DNA from: Pseudoruegeria sp039972875
GTDB lineage: Bacteria > Pseudomonadota > Alphaproteobacteria > Rhodobacterales > Rhodobacteraceae
Direction: 5' to 3'
Length of the DNA stretch: 64,000 bases
Assembly (NCBI GenBank): GCA_039972875.1
Contig: JBDWMA010000060.1
Location: 62,001 to 126,000 of the forward strand
The notes under the pieces were generated by a model. It searched no databases. It was not told where the DNA came from and worked only from the letters and a program-made list of their open reading frames with translations. The position numbers and the translations under genes were made by a program. Of the stretch, positions 43,339-52,772 are shown one piece after another. Numbering within the stretch: position 1 is the first letter of the stretch; each line of letters starts with the position of its first letter.

Positions 43339-44180
43339 GCGTACTGTTCTTTGCAATTGTGATTTGGGGTTTGGCGACATTGGGGGCCGTGCGCATTGCA
43401 AATGGCCCGCAACAACAGATGTTTTGGGCTAAACTGGCTGTGCCCGCGTTACTTGGGGTTGTGATTGTTGTCCTATGGGAGGGGATCGTGCGGGGCTTTG
43501 GTGTATCTCCAGTGATTTTGCCACCCCCTAGTGCCATTGCCGTGACGTTTGTTTCATCTATCCCAGTGCTCTGGGGGGATTTCGTGCAGACCTTTGTTAA
43601 GGGCGCGTTGAGTGGCTATGTCATCGGATGTGGTTCGGCATTTGTGATCGCCATCTTGATCGACCGGTCCCCATTTTTGCAGGATGGGCTTATGCCAGTT
43701 GGGAACTTCCTCGCAGCGATGCCGATCATCGGAACGGCCCCGATTTTAGTGATGTGGTTTGGTTTTGATTGGCAATCTAAATCAGCTGTTGTGGTGTTGA
43801 TGGTGTTCTTTCCAATGCTGGTGAATACGGTTCAAGGGCTGGCGGAAAGTTCTGTGATGCAACGGGACCTGATGAAAACCTATTCTGCGAGCTATTGGCA
43901 GACGCTTTTGAAATTACGGCTTCCTGCAGCGATGCCTTTCATCTTTAATGGGCTTAAGATTTCGACAACGCTGGCTCTGATCGGGGCGATCGTTGCTGAG
44001 TTTTTCGGCTCTCCGATCCGAGGGATGGGATTTCGGATATCGACAGAAGTCGGTGCGCTGAACCTTGATATGGTTTGGGCTGAAATTACGGTTGCTGCAC
44101 TTGCAGGTTCTGCGTTTTACGGCTGCGTGGCCGTAATCGAAAAAGGGGTGACTTTCTGGCACCCATCACAACGAGGTTAA
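43335..44180 (+). CDS. ABC transporter permease (SsuC/ThiX type), second
   Basis: The 281-residue permease has the same EAA-type loop (KTYSASYWQTLLKLRLPAAMP near 185) and is a clear paralogue of the first, suggesting tandem duplication. ATG 43335 overlaps the previous stop by four bases. The frame is open far upstream, but translation from there would run through the first permease. Confidence 0.88.
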   Translation: MSVLFFAIVIWGLATLGAVRIANGPQQQMFWAKLAVPALLGVVIVVLWEGIVRGFGVSPVILPPPSAIAVTFVSSIPVLWGDFVQTFVKGALSGYVIGCGSAFVIAILIDRSPFLQDGLMPVGNFLAAMPIIGTAPILVMWFGFDWQSKSAVVVLMVFFPMLVNTVQGLAESSVMQRDLMKTYSASYWQTLLKLRLPAAMPFIFNGLKISTTLALIGAIVAEFFGSPIRGMGFRISTEVGALNLDMVWAEITVAALAGSAFYGCVAVIEKGVTFWHPSQRG

Positions 44181-44211
44181 AATAACCCGGTCTCAACAAG
44201 GAGGTTCTCTG

Positions 44212-45198
44212 ATGAACAAATTTTTAACAACGGCTCTTGCTGGTACGCTTGCATGTGCGGCGGCGGGTGCACAGGCCGCTGATGATCTGACATTGCAGCT
44301 GAAATGGGTCACTCAGGCACAGTTTGCGGGCTATTATGTCGCGCTTGAAAAAGGGTTCTACGACGAGGCGGATTTGAATGTGACCATCAAGCCGGGTGGC
44401 CCTGATGTTGCACCGACCCAGGTACTTGCCGGTGGCGGGGCTGATGTTGTGATTGATTGGTTGCCGTCTGCACTAGCGGCGCGGGAAAAAGGCTTGCCGT
44501 TGGTGAACATCGCTCAGCCGTTCAAATCATCTGGCATGATGTTGACGTGTCGAAAAGACAGCGGGATCACTTCCCCAGAAGATTTCGCCGGGCGTACCCT
44601 TGGCGTTTGGTTCTTTGGCAACGAATACCCGTTTCTCAGCTGGATGAGCCAACTGGGCTATTCCACTGAAGGTGGCGATGGCGTGACTGTTCTAAAGCAA
44701 GGCTTTAATGTTGACCCAATCTTGCAGGGTCAGGCCGACTGCGTTTCAACAATGACCTACAATGAATATTGGCAGATTATTGATGCTGGGCTGACACCTG
44801 ACGATTTGATTACCTTTAAGTATGAAGATCAGGGCGTCGCAACGCTTGAGGATGGATTATACGTTCTTGAGGATAAACTGGCGGATGCCGCCGAAGTTGC
44901 CAAGTTGGAACGGTTTGTCGCGGCCTCGATGAAGGGCTGGAAATACGCCGAAGAACACCCTGACGAAGCAGCGGACATTGTTCTTGAATACGATGAAACC
45001 GGTGCTCAAACTGAAAAGCATCAGAAACGTATGATGGGTGAAGTTGCCAAACTAACCGCTGGATCCAATGGGGCGTTGGATGTCGCTGACTATGAGCGCA
45101 CGGTGGCAACATTGTTGGCTGGTGGGTCTGACCCTGTAATATCGGCAGCGCCTGAGGGGGCGTATACGTCTGCAATTACGGATGCCGCCCTAAAATAG
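44212..45198 (+). CDS. NMT1/THI5-like ABC substrate-binding protein
   Basis: The 328-residue protein has a signal peptide (cleavage after AQA near 22) and NMT1/THI5 features: LQLKWVTQAQFAGYYVALEKGFY near 29 (shown in part: LKWVTQAQFAGYYVA), GPDVAPTQVLAGGGADV and FFGNEYPFLSWM. The family binds pyrimidine-like molecules such as hydroxymethylpyrimidine, which fits the neighbours. AAGGAGG precedes ATG 44212. It is the last gene of the operon, unusually placed after the permeases. Confidence 0.88.
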   Translation: MNKFLTTALAGTLACAAAGAQAADDLTLQLKWVTQAQFAGYYVALEKGFYDEADLNVTIKPGGPDVAPTQVLAGGGADVVIDWLPSALAAREKGLPLVNIAQPFKSSGMMLTCRKDSGITSPEDFAGRTLGVWFFGNEYPFLSWMSQLGYSTEGGDGVTVLKQGFNVDPILQGQADCVSTMTYNEYWQIIDAGLTPDDLITFKYEDQGVATLEDGLYVLEDKLADAAEVAKLERFVAASMKGWKYAEEHPDEAADIVLEYDETGAQTEKHQKRMMGEVAKLTAGSNGALDVADYERTVATLLAGGSDPVISAAPEGAYTSAITDAALK

Positions 45199-45220
45199 TA
45201 TCGATTGTCTTAACAAGATG

Positions 45221-45251
45221 AAAGGCGCGGAAACGGTCCGCGCCTTTTTAT
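45221..45251. terminator. Bidirectional intrinsic terminator
   Basis: AAAGGCGCGGA pairs with TCCGCGCCTTT (loop AACGG) and is followed by TTTT. It closes the pyrimidine-transport operon and can also end the convergent acs transcript. Confidence 0.9.
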
Positions 45252-45317
45252 GTGAAGGACCCCATCACCCCATTTGGTGTCAGAGCCCCTTAGATATTTA
45301 TACCGAGACTAAGACGA

Positions 45318-47267
45318 CTAGCTCTTATTCATCCGATTTTCGATGAGCTCTTCCACCACGGATGGATCTGCAAGGGTTGAGGTATCCCCTAACGCGCCAA
45401 AATCATCCTCGGCAATTTTACGCAAAATGCGCCGCATGATTTTACCCGAACGAGTCTTTGGCAGACCCGGTGCCCATTGGATGAGATCAGGTTTGGCAAT
45501 TGGCCCAATTTCGGTACGGACCCAAACTTCTAGCTCTTTGCGAAGCTCTTGGCTGGGTTCGATCCCATTCATCAAAGTTACATAGGCATAAATACCTTGG
45601 CCTTTGATGTCGTGGGGGTAACCGACGACGGCCGCCTCGGCGACTTTGGCGTGTGCCACGAGTGCGCTTTCAACTTCGGCAGTGCCCATACGGTGGCCAG
45701 AAACATTGATGACGTCATCAACACGCCCAGTGATCCAGTAATACCCATCGGCATCCCGTCGGCAGCCATCACCTGCGAAATAGTAACCTTTGTAATCCGC
45801 GAAATAGGTTTTTTGGAACCGTTCGTGATCGCCATATACGGTGCGCATCTGCCCAGGCCAGCTGTCTTTGATTGCCAATACGCCTTCGGTTTCTGTCTCG
45901 TCTATTTCGACACCGGTTTGCGGATCAAGCACCACCGGTTGAACGCCAAAAAAGGGCAAGGTCGCAGAGCCGGGCTTGGTTGCAGTTGCACCGGGCAGGG
46001 GGGTTAACATGTGACCACCGGTTTCGGTTTGCCACCAAGTGTCGACGATGGGACATTTTCCTTTACCAACAACGTCGTTGTACCAGTTCCAGGCTTCGGG
46101 GTTGATGGGTTCACCTACGGTGCCTAGCAAACGTAAGGATGATAAATCACAGTTGTTTACGGGATCATCGCCAAACGCCATGAGTGCCCGAATTGCTGTC
46201 GGTGCGGTGTAAAACTGATTGACGGAGTGTTTTTCACAGACCTGCCAGAACCGGCTGGCGTCTGGGTATGTGGGCACACCTTCAAACATGACGGTTGTCG
46301 CGCCATTGGCAAGGGGGCCGTACACAATATAGCTGTGTCCGGTGACCCAACCCACATCTGCAGTACACCAAAACACGTCGCCCTCGTGGTAGTCGAAAGT
46401 GTATTGGTGGGTCATTGAGGCATAGACGATATAACCACCCGAACTATGAACGACGCCCTTGGGTTTACCTGTGGAGCCCGACGTATACAGAATGAACAGG
46501 GGATCTTCTGCATTCATCGTTTCAGGGGTATGATCCGCAGATGCAGCAGCCATTTCGGCTTTTACGTCTACATCGCGGCCCTCAACCCATGTGGTTTGCC
46601 CGCCCGTGTGTTTGACCACCAAACATTTTACCGTGTCTTTGCAATGCAGCAGTGCCGCGTCGGCGTTTGATTTCAACGCTGTATTACGTCCGCCTCGGGG
46701 TGCTTCGTCTGCGGTGATCACCACCTTGGCGTCGGAGTCGTTGATGCGATTGGCCAAAGCGTCAGGTGAGAACCCGGCAAATACGATGGAATGAACCGCA
46801 CCGATACGCGCGCTGGCCAACATAGCATAGGCCGCTTCGGGGATCATCGGCATATAGAGGACGACCCGGTCCCCTTTTTTAACACCCTGTGCTCTTAGAA
46901 CATTTGCCAAACGGCAGGTTTGGGCATGTAGTTCGCGATAAGAAATGTGCAGGGCCGGCGTATTCGGATCGTCAGCTTCCCAGATAATGGCGGTTTTGTC
47001 GCCACGGGTGGCCAGATGACGATCAATACAATTGGCGGCGATATTCAGTTCACCATCTTCAAACCAGTTGATGTCGACTTTACCGAATTCAAATGTCGTA
47101 TTTTTGACTTTGGTATAGGGGGTGATCCAATCAATGCGCTTGCCGTGTTTGCCCCAGAACCCTTCTGGATCTGAGATCGATTCTGCATACATCTTTTCGT
47201 AAGTTGCCTGATCGGCATGGGCATTTGTCGCAAATTCGGCGCTCGGGGCGTATTTTGCCTCGGTCAT
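45318..47267 (-). CDS. acs: Acetyl-CoA synthetase Acs
   Basis: The 649-residue ligase has all motifs of AMP-forming acetyl-CoA synthetase: YTSGSTGKPKGVVHSSGGY near 265, DTWWQTETGGHMLTPLPG near 412 and the acetylatable lysine in LPKTRSGKIMRRILRK near 610. It activates acetate through acetyl-AMP. GGGAGGG lies upstream of the ATG at 47267. It is the last gene of the ABC operon that starts at 52549, 59 bases after livF-like, with a hairpin between. The neighbourhood suggests the ABC system supplies acetate or a compound yielding it. Confidence 0.97.
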   Translation of the reverse strand: MTEAKYAPSAEFATNAHADQATYEKMYAESISDPEGFWGKHGKRIDWITPYTKVKNTTFEFGKVDINWFEDGELNIAANCIDRHLATRGDKTAIIWEADDPNTPALHISYRELHAQTCRLANVLRAQGVKKGDRVVLYMPMIPEAAYAMLASARIGAVHSIVFAGFSPDALANRINDSDAKVVITADEAPRGGRNTALKSNADAALLHCKDTVKCLVVKHTGGQTTWVEGRDVDVKAEMAAASADHTPETMNAEDPLFILYTSGSTGKPKGVVHSSGGYIVYASMTHQYTFDYHEGDVFWCTADVGWVTGHSYIVYGPLANGATTVMFEGVPTYPDASRFWQVCEKHSVNQFYTAPTAIRALMAFGDDPVNNCDLSSLRLLGTVGEPINPEAWNWYNDVVGKGKCPIVDTWWQTETGGHMLTPLPGATATKPGSATLPFFGVQPVVLDPQTGVEIDETETEGVLAIKDSWPGQMRTVYGDHERFQKTYFADYKGYYFAGDGCRRDADGYYWITGRVDDVINVSGHRMGTAEVESALVAHAKVAEAAVVGYPHDIKGQGIYAYVTLMNGIEPSQELRKELEVWVRTEIGPIAKPDLIQWAPGLPKTRSGKIMRRILRKIAEDDFGALGDTSTLADPSVVEELIENRMNKS

Positions 47268-47291
47268 GTCGTGTTATCCCTCCCAAAGGTG

Positions 47292-47319
47292 GCCGCGCCG
47301 AATTCAAATCAGGCGCGGC
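47292..47319 (-). other. Hairpin between the livF-like gene and acs
   Basis: GCCGCGCC pairs with GGCGCGGC around a 12-nt loop. There is no U run, so it is more likely a stabilising or partial attenuation structure that sets acs expression apart from the transporter genes. Confidence 0.55.
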
Positions 47320-47326
47320 AGGTATT

Positions 47327-48082
47327 TTAGATAGCCAGATATTCAGCGCGAAGCTCGGCGTTATCAAGTACCTCTTTGGCCGTTCCGTCAAAAACTACGG
47401 TTCCGGTGTCCAGAATAACGGCGCGATCGGCCAAATTGAGCGCCCGGACAGCGTTTTGCTCTACGATGATCGTGGTCATGCCCTGTTCTTTGATGATGTT
47501 GAGTGTTTTTTCAATTTCATCAACGATGACAGGAGCAAGGCCTTCATAGGGTTCATCTAACAGCAGCACCTTAATGTCACGGGCGAGCGCACGCGCGATA
47601 GCCAGCATTTGTTGTTCGCCACCTGATAGGGTGACGCCCTCTTGTTTGCGACGTTCCCCAAGACGCGGAAATAGGTCGTATAGGCGATCGATGGACCATC
47701 CGCGTGGTTCAACGATTTGGGCCAACTGCAAGTTTTCTTCGACCGTTAGGCCGGGAATGATGCGGCGATCTTCGGGCACGAGGCCGATGCCGGCCACGGC
47801 GGCCTGATGGCTTTTCATTTCATGCAGACGTTGGTGATCAAGCCAAACCTCCCCATGGGTAATCATTGGGTCGTCCAAACGGGCCAAGGCCCGAAGAGTT
47901 GATGTTTTACCCGCCCCGTTGCGACCCAGAAGGGCGAGGATTTCGCCTTCGTGGACGTTAAAAGTAACCCCTTGGACGATATAGCTTTCGCCATAGTAGG
48001 CGTGCATGTCCCAAACCGAAAAATAGGACGGTGCGGTTGCCGCGTGATTGGCGTTTTTAGAGAAATCTGGTTTTTCGTTCAT
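47327..48082 (-). CDS. Branched-chain-type ABC transporter ATP-binding protein (LivF-like)
   Basis: The 251-residue ATPase has Walker A GRNGAGKTSTL near 53, signature TLSGGEQQMLAIARAL near 152 and Walker B VLLLDEPYEGLAP near 173. It is one of two ATPases of a LivFGHM-type importer. It lies 13 bases after the livG-like gene and before acs. Confidence 0.93.
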   Translation of the reverse strand: MNEKPDFSKNANHAATAPSYFSVWDMHAYYGESYIVQGVTFNVHEGEILALLGRNGAGKTSTLRALARLDDPMITHGEVWLDHQRLHEMKSHQAAVAGIGLVPEDRRIIPGLTVEENLQLAQIVEPRGWSIDRLYDLFPRLGERRKQEGVTLSGGEQQMLAIARALARDIKVLLLDEPYEGLAPVIVDEIEKTLNIIKEQGMTTIIVEQNAVRALNLADRAVILDTGTVVFDGTAKEVLDNAELRAEYLAI

Positions 48083-48095
48083 ATCTCTCGTCCTT

Positions 48096-48851
48096 TTAAT
48101 TCGCTTCGCCGAGGTAGGCTTCGCGTACCTTCGGGTGGCCTTTGATGTTGTCTGGCGTGTCTTCGACCAATGGCGTGCCTTGCGCTAGAACGGTGATGCG
48201 TTCCGCAAGAGAAAACACAACGTGCATGTCGTGTTCAATAATGGCCATGGTGATGTCGCGCTTTTCCTTGATCTCTTTTAAAAGATCGATGGTGTTATTG
48301 GTGTCCGCCCGCGCCATACCGGCGGTTGGTTCATCCAAGAGCAGTAGGCGTGGCTGCTGCGCCAAACACATTGCCATTTCCAGACGCCTTTTGTCACCGC
48401 GCGACAGGGAAGCTGCGTGCATATCTTTGCTGTCGGCCATGTTAACGTCCAGCAACATTTGCTCTGCCGTTTCAATGACGTCGGTTTCATTGCTCACGCT
48501 TTCAAAGGCATGCATCCGAAAAGAGCCATCCCGTTTTGCGAAGCAGGGGATCAACACGTTTTCAAGCACAGTAAGATCACCGAAAATTTCAGGTGTTTGG
48601 AACACCCGTGAAATGCCCATTTGATTGATCTCATGGGGTTTTCGCCCCAAAACCGATTTGCCGTCAAACATCACCGATCCAGTGTCGGGGATTAATTTGC
48701 CCACCAGACAATTGAGCAGTGTAGATTTACCGGCCCCATTCGGGCCGATAATTGCGTGGACGGAGTTTTCAGCGACAGAGAGATTCACATCCCCCAGAGC
48801 CTGCAGACCCCCAAAGCGTTTGTTGACGTTCTTGACCTCAAGAATACCCAT
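48096..48851 (-). CDS. Branched-chain-type ABC transporter ATP-binding protein (LivG-like)
   Basis: The 251-residue ATPase has Walker A GPNGAGKSTLLN near 37, SLSRGDKRRLEMAMCL near 148 (a variant signature with R in place of the usual glycine) and Walker B LLLLDEPTAGMA near 169, ending in the LivG-typical VREAYLG. It partners the LivF-like ATPase. Confidence 0.93.
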   Translation of the reverse strand: MGILEVKNVNKRFGGLQALGDVNLSVAENSVHAIIGPNGAGKSTLLNCLVGKLIPDTGSVMFDGKSVLGRKPHEINQMGISRVFQTPEIFGDLTVLENVLIPCFAKRDGSFRMHAFESVSNETDVIETAEQMLLDVNMADSKDMHAASLSRGDKRRLEMAMCLAQQPRLLLLDEPTAGMARADTNNTIDLLKEIKEKRDITMAIIEHDMHVVFSLAERITVLAQGTPLVEDTPDNIKGHPKVREAYLGEAN

Positions 48852-48865
48852 TTTTCGTATCCTCC

Positions 48866-50074
48866 TTATTCGGCCACGTGGGGCGTTGGTTTCGGATGAT
48901 GCTCTGGATCTTTGCCATCTGGGGCACTTTTCTTGCGCTTAAACAAGGCCGCGATGCGTTGACCGCCTTCGACCAGACCACCGGGCAGAAAGATAACCAC
49001 CAGCATGAACAGCAGGCCCAAAGTCAGGTGCCAGCCTTTGCCTACGAAGGGGTGGATGATGAAGACCATAAAGTCCTCAAGCCCATCGGGCATAAAGCTA
49101 AACCAGCTGTGCAGAACATTGTCGTTAATCTTAGAGAAGATGTTCTCAAAGTATTTGATGAAACCGGCCCCAAGGATAGGACCCATCAGTGTGCCCGCAC
49201 CGCCAAGGATGGTCATCAAAACAACCGCGCCGCTTTCCGTCCAGAACATACGTTCCGCACCGGCCAGTGGATCCATGGAGGCCAGAAGACCACCGGCGAG
49301 ACCAGCATACATGCCAGAGATCACAAAGACCGCGAGCGTATAGGGGCGAGAGTTCAGGCCAGTGTAGTTCATCCGTTGTTGGTTGGACTTTACGGCTCGT
49401 AGCATCATCCCAAACGGAGAGCGGAAGATCCGCATGCTGAGATAGAACGCCAGGATCGCGATGATGGCACAGAAATAGTAGCCAAAGTTGAATGTAAACT
49501 GCCACCCGCCGAGGTTCAGCATGTAGCTTGCGCTCATCTCTAGACCAAAGAAGTTTGTAGACGTGGAGCTGTTTTCACCCATTAAGATTTGGGGGTCATT
49601 GGCATAGACTTGCAGACCGGTTTCACCGTTGGTGATGGGCGTCAGGACCGAATAGGCTAAACGATAGGACATCTCTGCAAAAGCAAGGGTTAGAATTGAA
49701 AAATAGATGCCCGAACGACGCAGTGAGATGTAGCCAATCAGTAAGGCAAACAGGCCAGAACAGACGACTGCCAAGATAAGGCCCGGCAGCACATTGAAGC
49801 TGAGAAGTTTATACATCCAGACCGTGGCATAGGAGCCTATCCCAAGGAAGGCTGCGTGACCAAAGGATAGATAGCCCGTCAAACCAAAGAGCAAGTTAAA
49901 CCCGATGGCAAAGATGCCAAAGATGGCAAAGCGCTGCATCAGGTCTGGATAGCCTGCGTTAAATTGCGCCAAAGGCGAAGCTTCGGGGAAGGGTTGAAGT
50001 AAGATTGGCGTTAGCAGTGTGAGTGCAACAACGGCGTACAGGAATTTGCTGTCTTTTTTATTGAGCCCGAACAT
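48866..50074 (-). CDS. Branched-chain-type ABC transporter permease (LivM-like)
   Basis: The 402-residue membrane protein has LivM features: GYLSFGHAAFLGIGSYA near 66, AVKSNQQRMNYTGLNSRPYTLAVFVISGMYAGLAGGLLA (in part: YAGLAGGLLASMDPL) near 255, and GGAGTLMGPILGAG. A C-terminal basic tail (FKRKKSAPDG) is cytoplasmic. It is four bases downstream of the livH-like gene. Confidence 0.93.
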   Translation of the reverse strand: MFGLNKKDSKFLYAVVALTLLTPILLQPFPEASPLAQFNAGYPDLMQRFAIFGIFAIGFNLLFGLTGYLSFGHAAFLGIGSYATVWMYKLLSFNVLPGLILAVVCSGLFALLIGYISLRRSGIYFSILTLAFAEMSYRLAYSVLTPITNGETGLQVYANDPQILMGENSSTSTNFFGLEMSASYMLNLGGWQFTFNFGYYFCAIIAILAFYLSMRIFRSPFGMMLRAVKSNQQRMNYTGLNSRPYTLAVFVISGMYAGLAGGLLASMDPLAGAERMFWTESGAVVLMTILGGAGTLMGPILGAGFIKYFENIFSKINDNVLHSWFSFMPDGLEDFMVFIIHPFVGKGWHLTLGLLFMLVVIFLPGGLVEGGQRIAALFKRKKSAPDGKDPEHHPKPTPHVAE

Positions 50075-50077
50075 GGC

Positions 50078-51109
50078 TTATTCCTCCATCACGCCTTTGC
50101 GTCCCATCAGACCACGAGGGCGGGTCAAAAGGATCACAATTGCAATGAGATAAATGATGATTTGGTCGATGCCCGGCAGAATGGATTTAACCTCATTCAT
50201 GGATGCAAAACTTTGCAAGATACCGAGTAGAAAGCCCGCGAGTACCGCACCGGGGAGGCTCCCCATGCCGCCCACAACAACAACCACAAAGCTAAGCACA
50301 AGGAAGTCCATGCCCATATGGTAATTGGGGGCGAGAATCGGGCCGTACATGACACCCGCCAATCCGGCCACCGCGGCCGCGAGCCCAAACATGAGCGTAA
50401 AACGCTTATCGATATCGATCCCCAACAAGCCAACTGTTTCACGGTCAGCCATGCCAGCGCGTACAACCATCCCAAAGGTGGTGAATTGCAAGAAGGCAAA
50501 GACGCAGGCGATAATGATGAGCGCAAATATAAAGTAAACCAGACGCCAGTAAGGGTAGATGATCACATTAGGATCGAACCCGAACAACACACCAAAGTCG
50601 AAAGAGCCGACAAAGGCGTCGGGGGCGGGGGTTTGGATTGGGTTGGCGCCGAAATAGTATTTGACGACTTCCTGCAAAACAATCGCCAGACCAAAGGTTA
50701 CAAGGATTTGGTCGGCATGTGGACGTTTGTAAAAATGCCGGATCAGACCGCGTTCCATTGTGACACCGACAAAGATCATGACCGGAATCGTCAAGATGAT
50801 GGCAAGTGGCACAGACCAGCTGATGATGGCTTGTCCGGTTTCCGGACCGAACCAGGCCTCGACGTATGGAATTTTCACCATGAGCGGATTGCCCAGAAAA
50901 TCGAGTTTTTCAGGGTCGACCTGTTCAAAGCCAATATTCAGGATCTTTTGAACGGTCACCGCGCAAAATGCACCGATCATGAATAATGCGCCGTGGGCGA
51001 AGTTTACCACGCCAAGCGTGCCAAAGATGAGTGTGAGCCCCAGGGCGATCAACGCATATGCGGATCCCTTGTCCAGCCCGTTCAGAAATTGCAGAAAGAT
51101 TGCGTCCAT
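50078..51109 (-). CDS. Branched-chain-type ABC transporter permease (LivH-like)
   Basis: The 343-residue membrane protein has the LivH opening FLNGLDKGSAYALIALGLTL, GVVNFAHGALFMIGAF near 33 and GGMGSLPGAVLAGFLLG near 280. It forms the channel with LivM. It follows the binding-protein gene by 90 bases, with a strong hairpin in the gap. Confidence 0.93.
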   Translation of the reverse strand: MDAIFLQFLNGLDKGSAYALIALGLTLIFGTLGVVNFAHGALFMIGAFCAVTVQKILNIGFEQVDPEKLDFLGNPLMVKIPYVEAWFGPETGQAIISWSVPLAIILTIPVMIFVGVTMERGLIRHFYKRPHADQILVTFGLAIVLQEVVKYYFGANPIQTPAPDAFVGSFDFGVLFGFDPNVIIYPYWRLVYFIFALIIIACVFAFLQFTTFGMVVRAGMADRETVGLLGIDIDKRFTLMFGLAAAVAGLAGVMYGPILAPNYHMGMDFLVLSFVVVVVGGMGSLPGAVLAGFLLGILQSFASMNEVKSILPGIDQIIIYLIAIVILLTRPRGLMGRKGVMEE

Positions 51110-51163
51110 TGGTCCAACCGTTTGAATGGAGGAGGGGACCGCATTGAAGGGTCGCCCATAAGG

Positions 51164-51189
51164 GTTGGCCGCCCGATTAGGCGGCCAAC
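51164..51189 (-). other. Strong hairpin between binding-protein and LivH-like genes
   Basis: GTTGGCCGCC pairs perfectly with GGCGGCCAAC around a six-base loop, 11 bases after the binding-protein stop. There is no U run. Such structures protect the upstream mRNA and raise binding-protein levels over the membrane components. Confidence 0.75.
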
Positions 51190-51199
51190 ATTGTTCTGG

Positions 51200-52549
51200 T
51201 TAAGCGCCGTTGTTGCAGGCACCCAGGGATGCTTCTGCACCACCGAACATGGGGTGATCAGGCGGGTAGGTAACTTGAGCAACCGGTGTCACTTCAACGA
51301 TTTCAAGCGTATCGTATTCAGTGGTTGGGTTCTCAGCGCCTTTCATGACCAACACATCTTTGAAGCACTGGTGATCCGCGCCACGATAAAGTGTTGGGCC
51401 ATTGCCCAGACCGTCAAATTCAAAGTCTTCAAGCGCTTCGGCCACTGCACAAGGTGCAAAGGAGCCAGCACGTGTAACCGCATCCGCATAAAGCAGTGTC
51501 TGCACGTAACACGTGTGTGCAGAGTTTGACGGTGGGCGACCATGCTTTTCACCGAAGGATTTAACGAAGGCTTTAGTGCCGTCATCGGTCAGCTGCCAGT
51601 TCCAGTTCATGGAACCAAACACGCCTTTGATGTTTTCACCAGCACCAGCGGCCATCAACTCAGAGTACAATGGAACGATGATTTCAAAGTTTTTACCGTT
51701 GACCTGTTTGTCACGCAGACCGGCTGCAATGGACTGGGTCAAAGAGTTAACCATGTCGCCGCCGTAGTGGTTCAGAACCAAGACATCCGCGCCGGAGTTC
51801 AGAATTGGCGTAATATAGGACTGGAAGTCGCCAGCACCAACTGGAGTCAGAACGGTTTCAGCTGTCTGCCAACCCAATGCTTCTGTCGAAGCCTGAATGG
51901 ATTCTTGCTGAGTCCAGCCCCATGTGTAATCTGCTGTCAGATGGTAGGCACGGCGATCTGAACCATATTCTTTTTCAAGAACAGGGGCCAAAGCAGCACC
52001 GGACATATAACCGTTAAAGAAGTGGCGGAAGCCATTAGCTTTGCGGTCTTTACCAGTTGTGTCGTTAGAGTGTGTCAGACCGGCCATAAACATGACGCCG
52101 GCTTCTTGGCAGAGGCCCTGAACCGCGATGGCCACACCCGAAGATGAACCGCCGTTGATCATTGTCACGCCGTCTTTTTCGATCATTGAACGGGCAGATG
52201 CACGCGCAACGTCAGATTTCGTTGCGGTATCACCGGTTACGAATTCAACTTTTTTGCCAAGGATGCCTGTACCATCAAGCGCTTTGGAGCTGAATGTATT
52301 CAGCATTCCGCCATCGCCCATGCCGTTCAGGTGCTCAACAGCAAGTTCCTGCGCACGCAACTCGTCCAGACCTTCTTCGGCGTATGGGCCGGTTTGGGGT
52401 ACGTTAAAGCCAATTTTTACGCTGGAGCCTGTTGGCTCATTTGTAAATGCGTGTGCTGAGCTTGTAAAAATTGTCGGCAGTGCCAGACCAGCGCCAGCAA
52501 CGGCACCTGTCTTCATAACACCACGACGTGTGAGGTTAGATTTGGACAT
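51200..52549 (-). CDS. Branched-chain-type ABC substrate-binding protein with Tat-like signal
   Basis: The 449-residue protein starts with a twin-arginine-like signal (SNLTRRGVMKTGAVAGAGLALP) and has the family features VKIGFNVPQTGPYAEEG near 44, GGSSSGVAIAVQGLCQEAGV near 134 and YHLTADYTWGWTQQES near 200. It is larger than typical leucine-binding proteins and resembles those for amides, urea or short-chain acids. GGAGG lies before ATG 52549. It heads the operon ending in acs; the ligand is inferred only. Confidence 0.88.
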   Translation of the reverse strand: MSKSNLTRRGVMKTGAVAGAGLALPTIFTSSAHAFTNEPTGSSVKIGFNVPQTGPYAEEGLDELRAQELAVEHLNGMGDGGMLNTFSSKALDGTGILGKKVEFVTGDTATKSDVARASARSMIEKDGVTMINGGSSSGVAIAVQGLCQEAGVMFMAGLTHSNDTTGKDRKANGFRHFFNGYMSGAALAPVLEKEYGSDRRAYHLTADYTWGWTQQESIQASTEALGWQTAETVLTPVGAGDFQSYITPILNSGADVLVLNHYGGDMVNSLTQSIAAGLRDKQVNGKNFEIIVPLYSELMAAGAGENIKGVFGSMNWNWQLTDDGTKAFVKSFGEKHGRPPSNSAHTCYVQTLLYADAVTRAGSFAPCAVAEALEDFEFDGLGNGPTLYRGADHQCFKDVLVMKGAENPTTEYDTLEIVEVTPVAQVTYPPDHPMFGGAEASLGACNNGA

Positions 52550-52685
52550 CAAGTTCCTCCCTTTGATGCAATACGTCGACCTTCATACCTCCTCCGTATG
52601 AGGGTCACGTTCCTTTACAGGACACATTCATTATCGACGGTATTTCGAAAATTTCGCAACAACTGCTTTTAAAATAAGGAAAATT

Positions 52686-52726
52686 TTGTAAACTATCTGA
52701 CAATGAGGGTGCAGCATTTGTAAACG
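52686..52726. promoter_or_regulatory. Two TTTGTAAAC repeats, candidate ScfR/RamB sites
   Basis: TTTGTAAAC occurs at 52686-52694 and 52718-52726, exactly 32 bases apart (about three helical turns), in the divergent region between the ABC operon and the ScfR-like gene. RamB-type regulators bind TTTGCAAA-like motifs, so these are plausible sites. A related TTTCGAAAATTTCGCAA lies at about 52645. Confidence 0.4.
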
Positions 52727-52772
52727 AATTATCGCGCATCTGCAGAAAGCCATTGAAACGGTGGAGGATTTT

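Noticed and set aside
50318..50986. 222-codon frame opposite the LivH-like gene
   Set aside because: It lies entirely within the permease gene and gives a highly charged sequence typical of the complement of membrane-protein codons.
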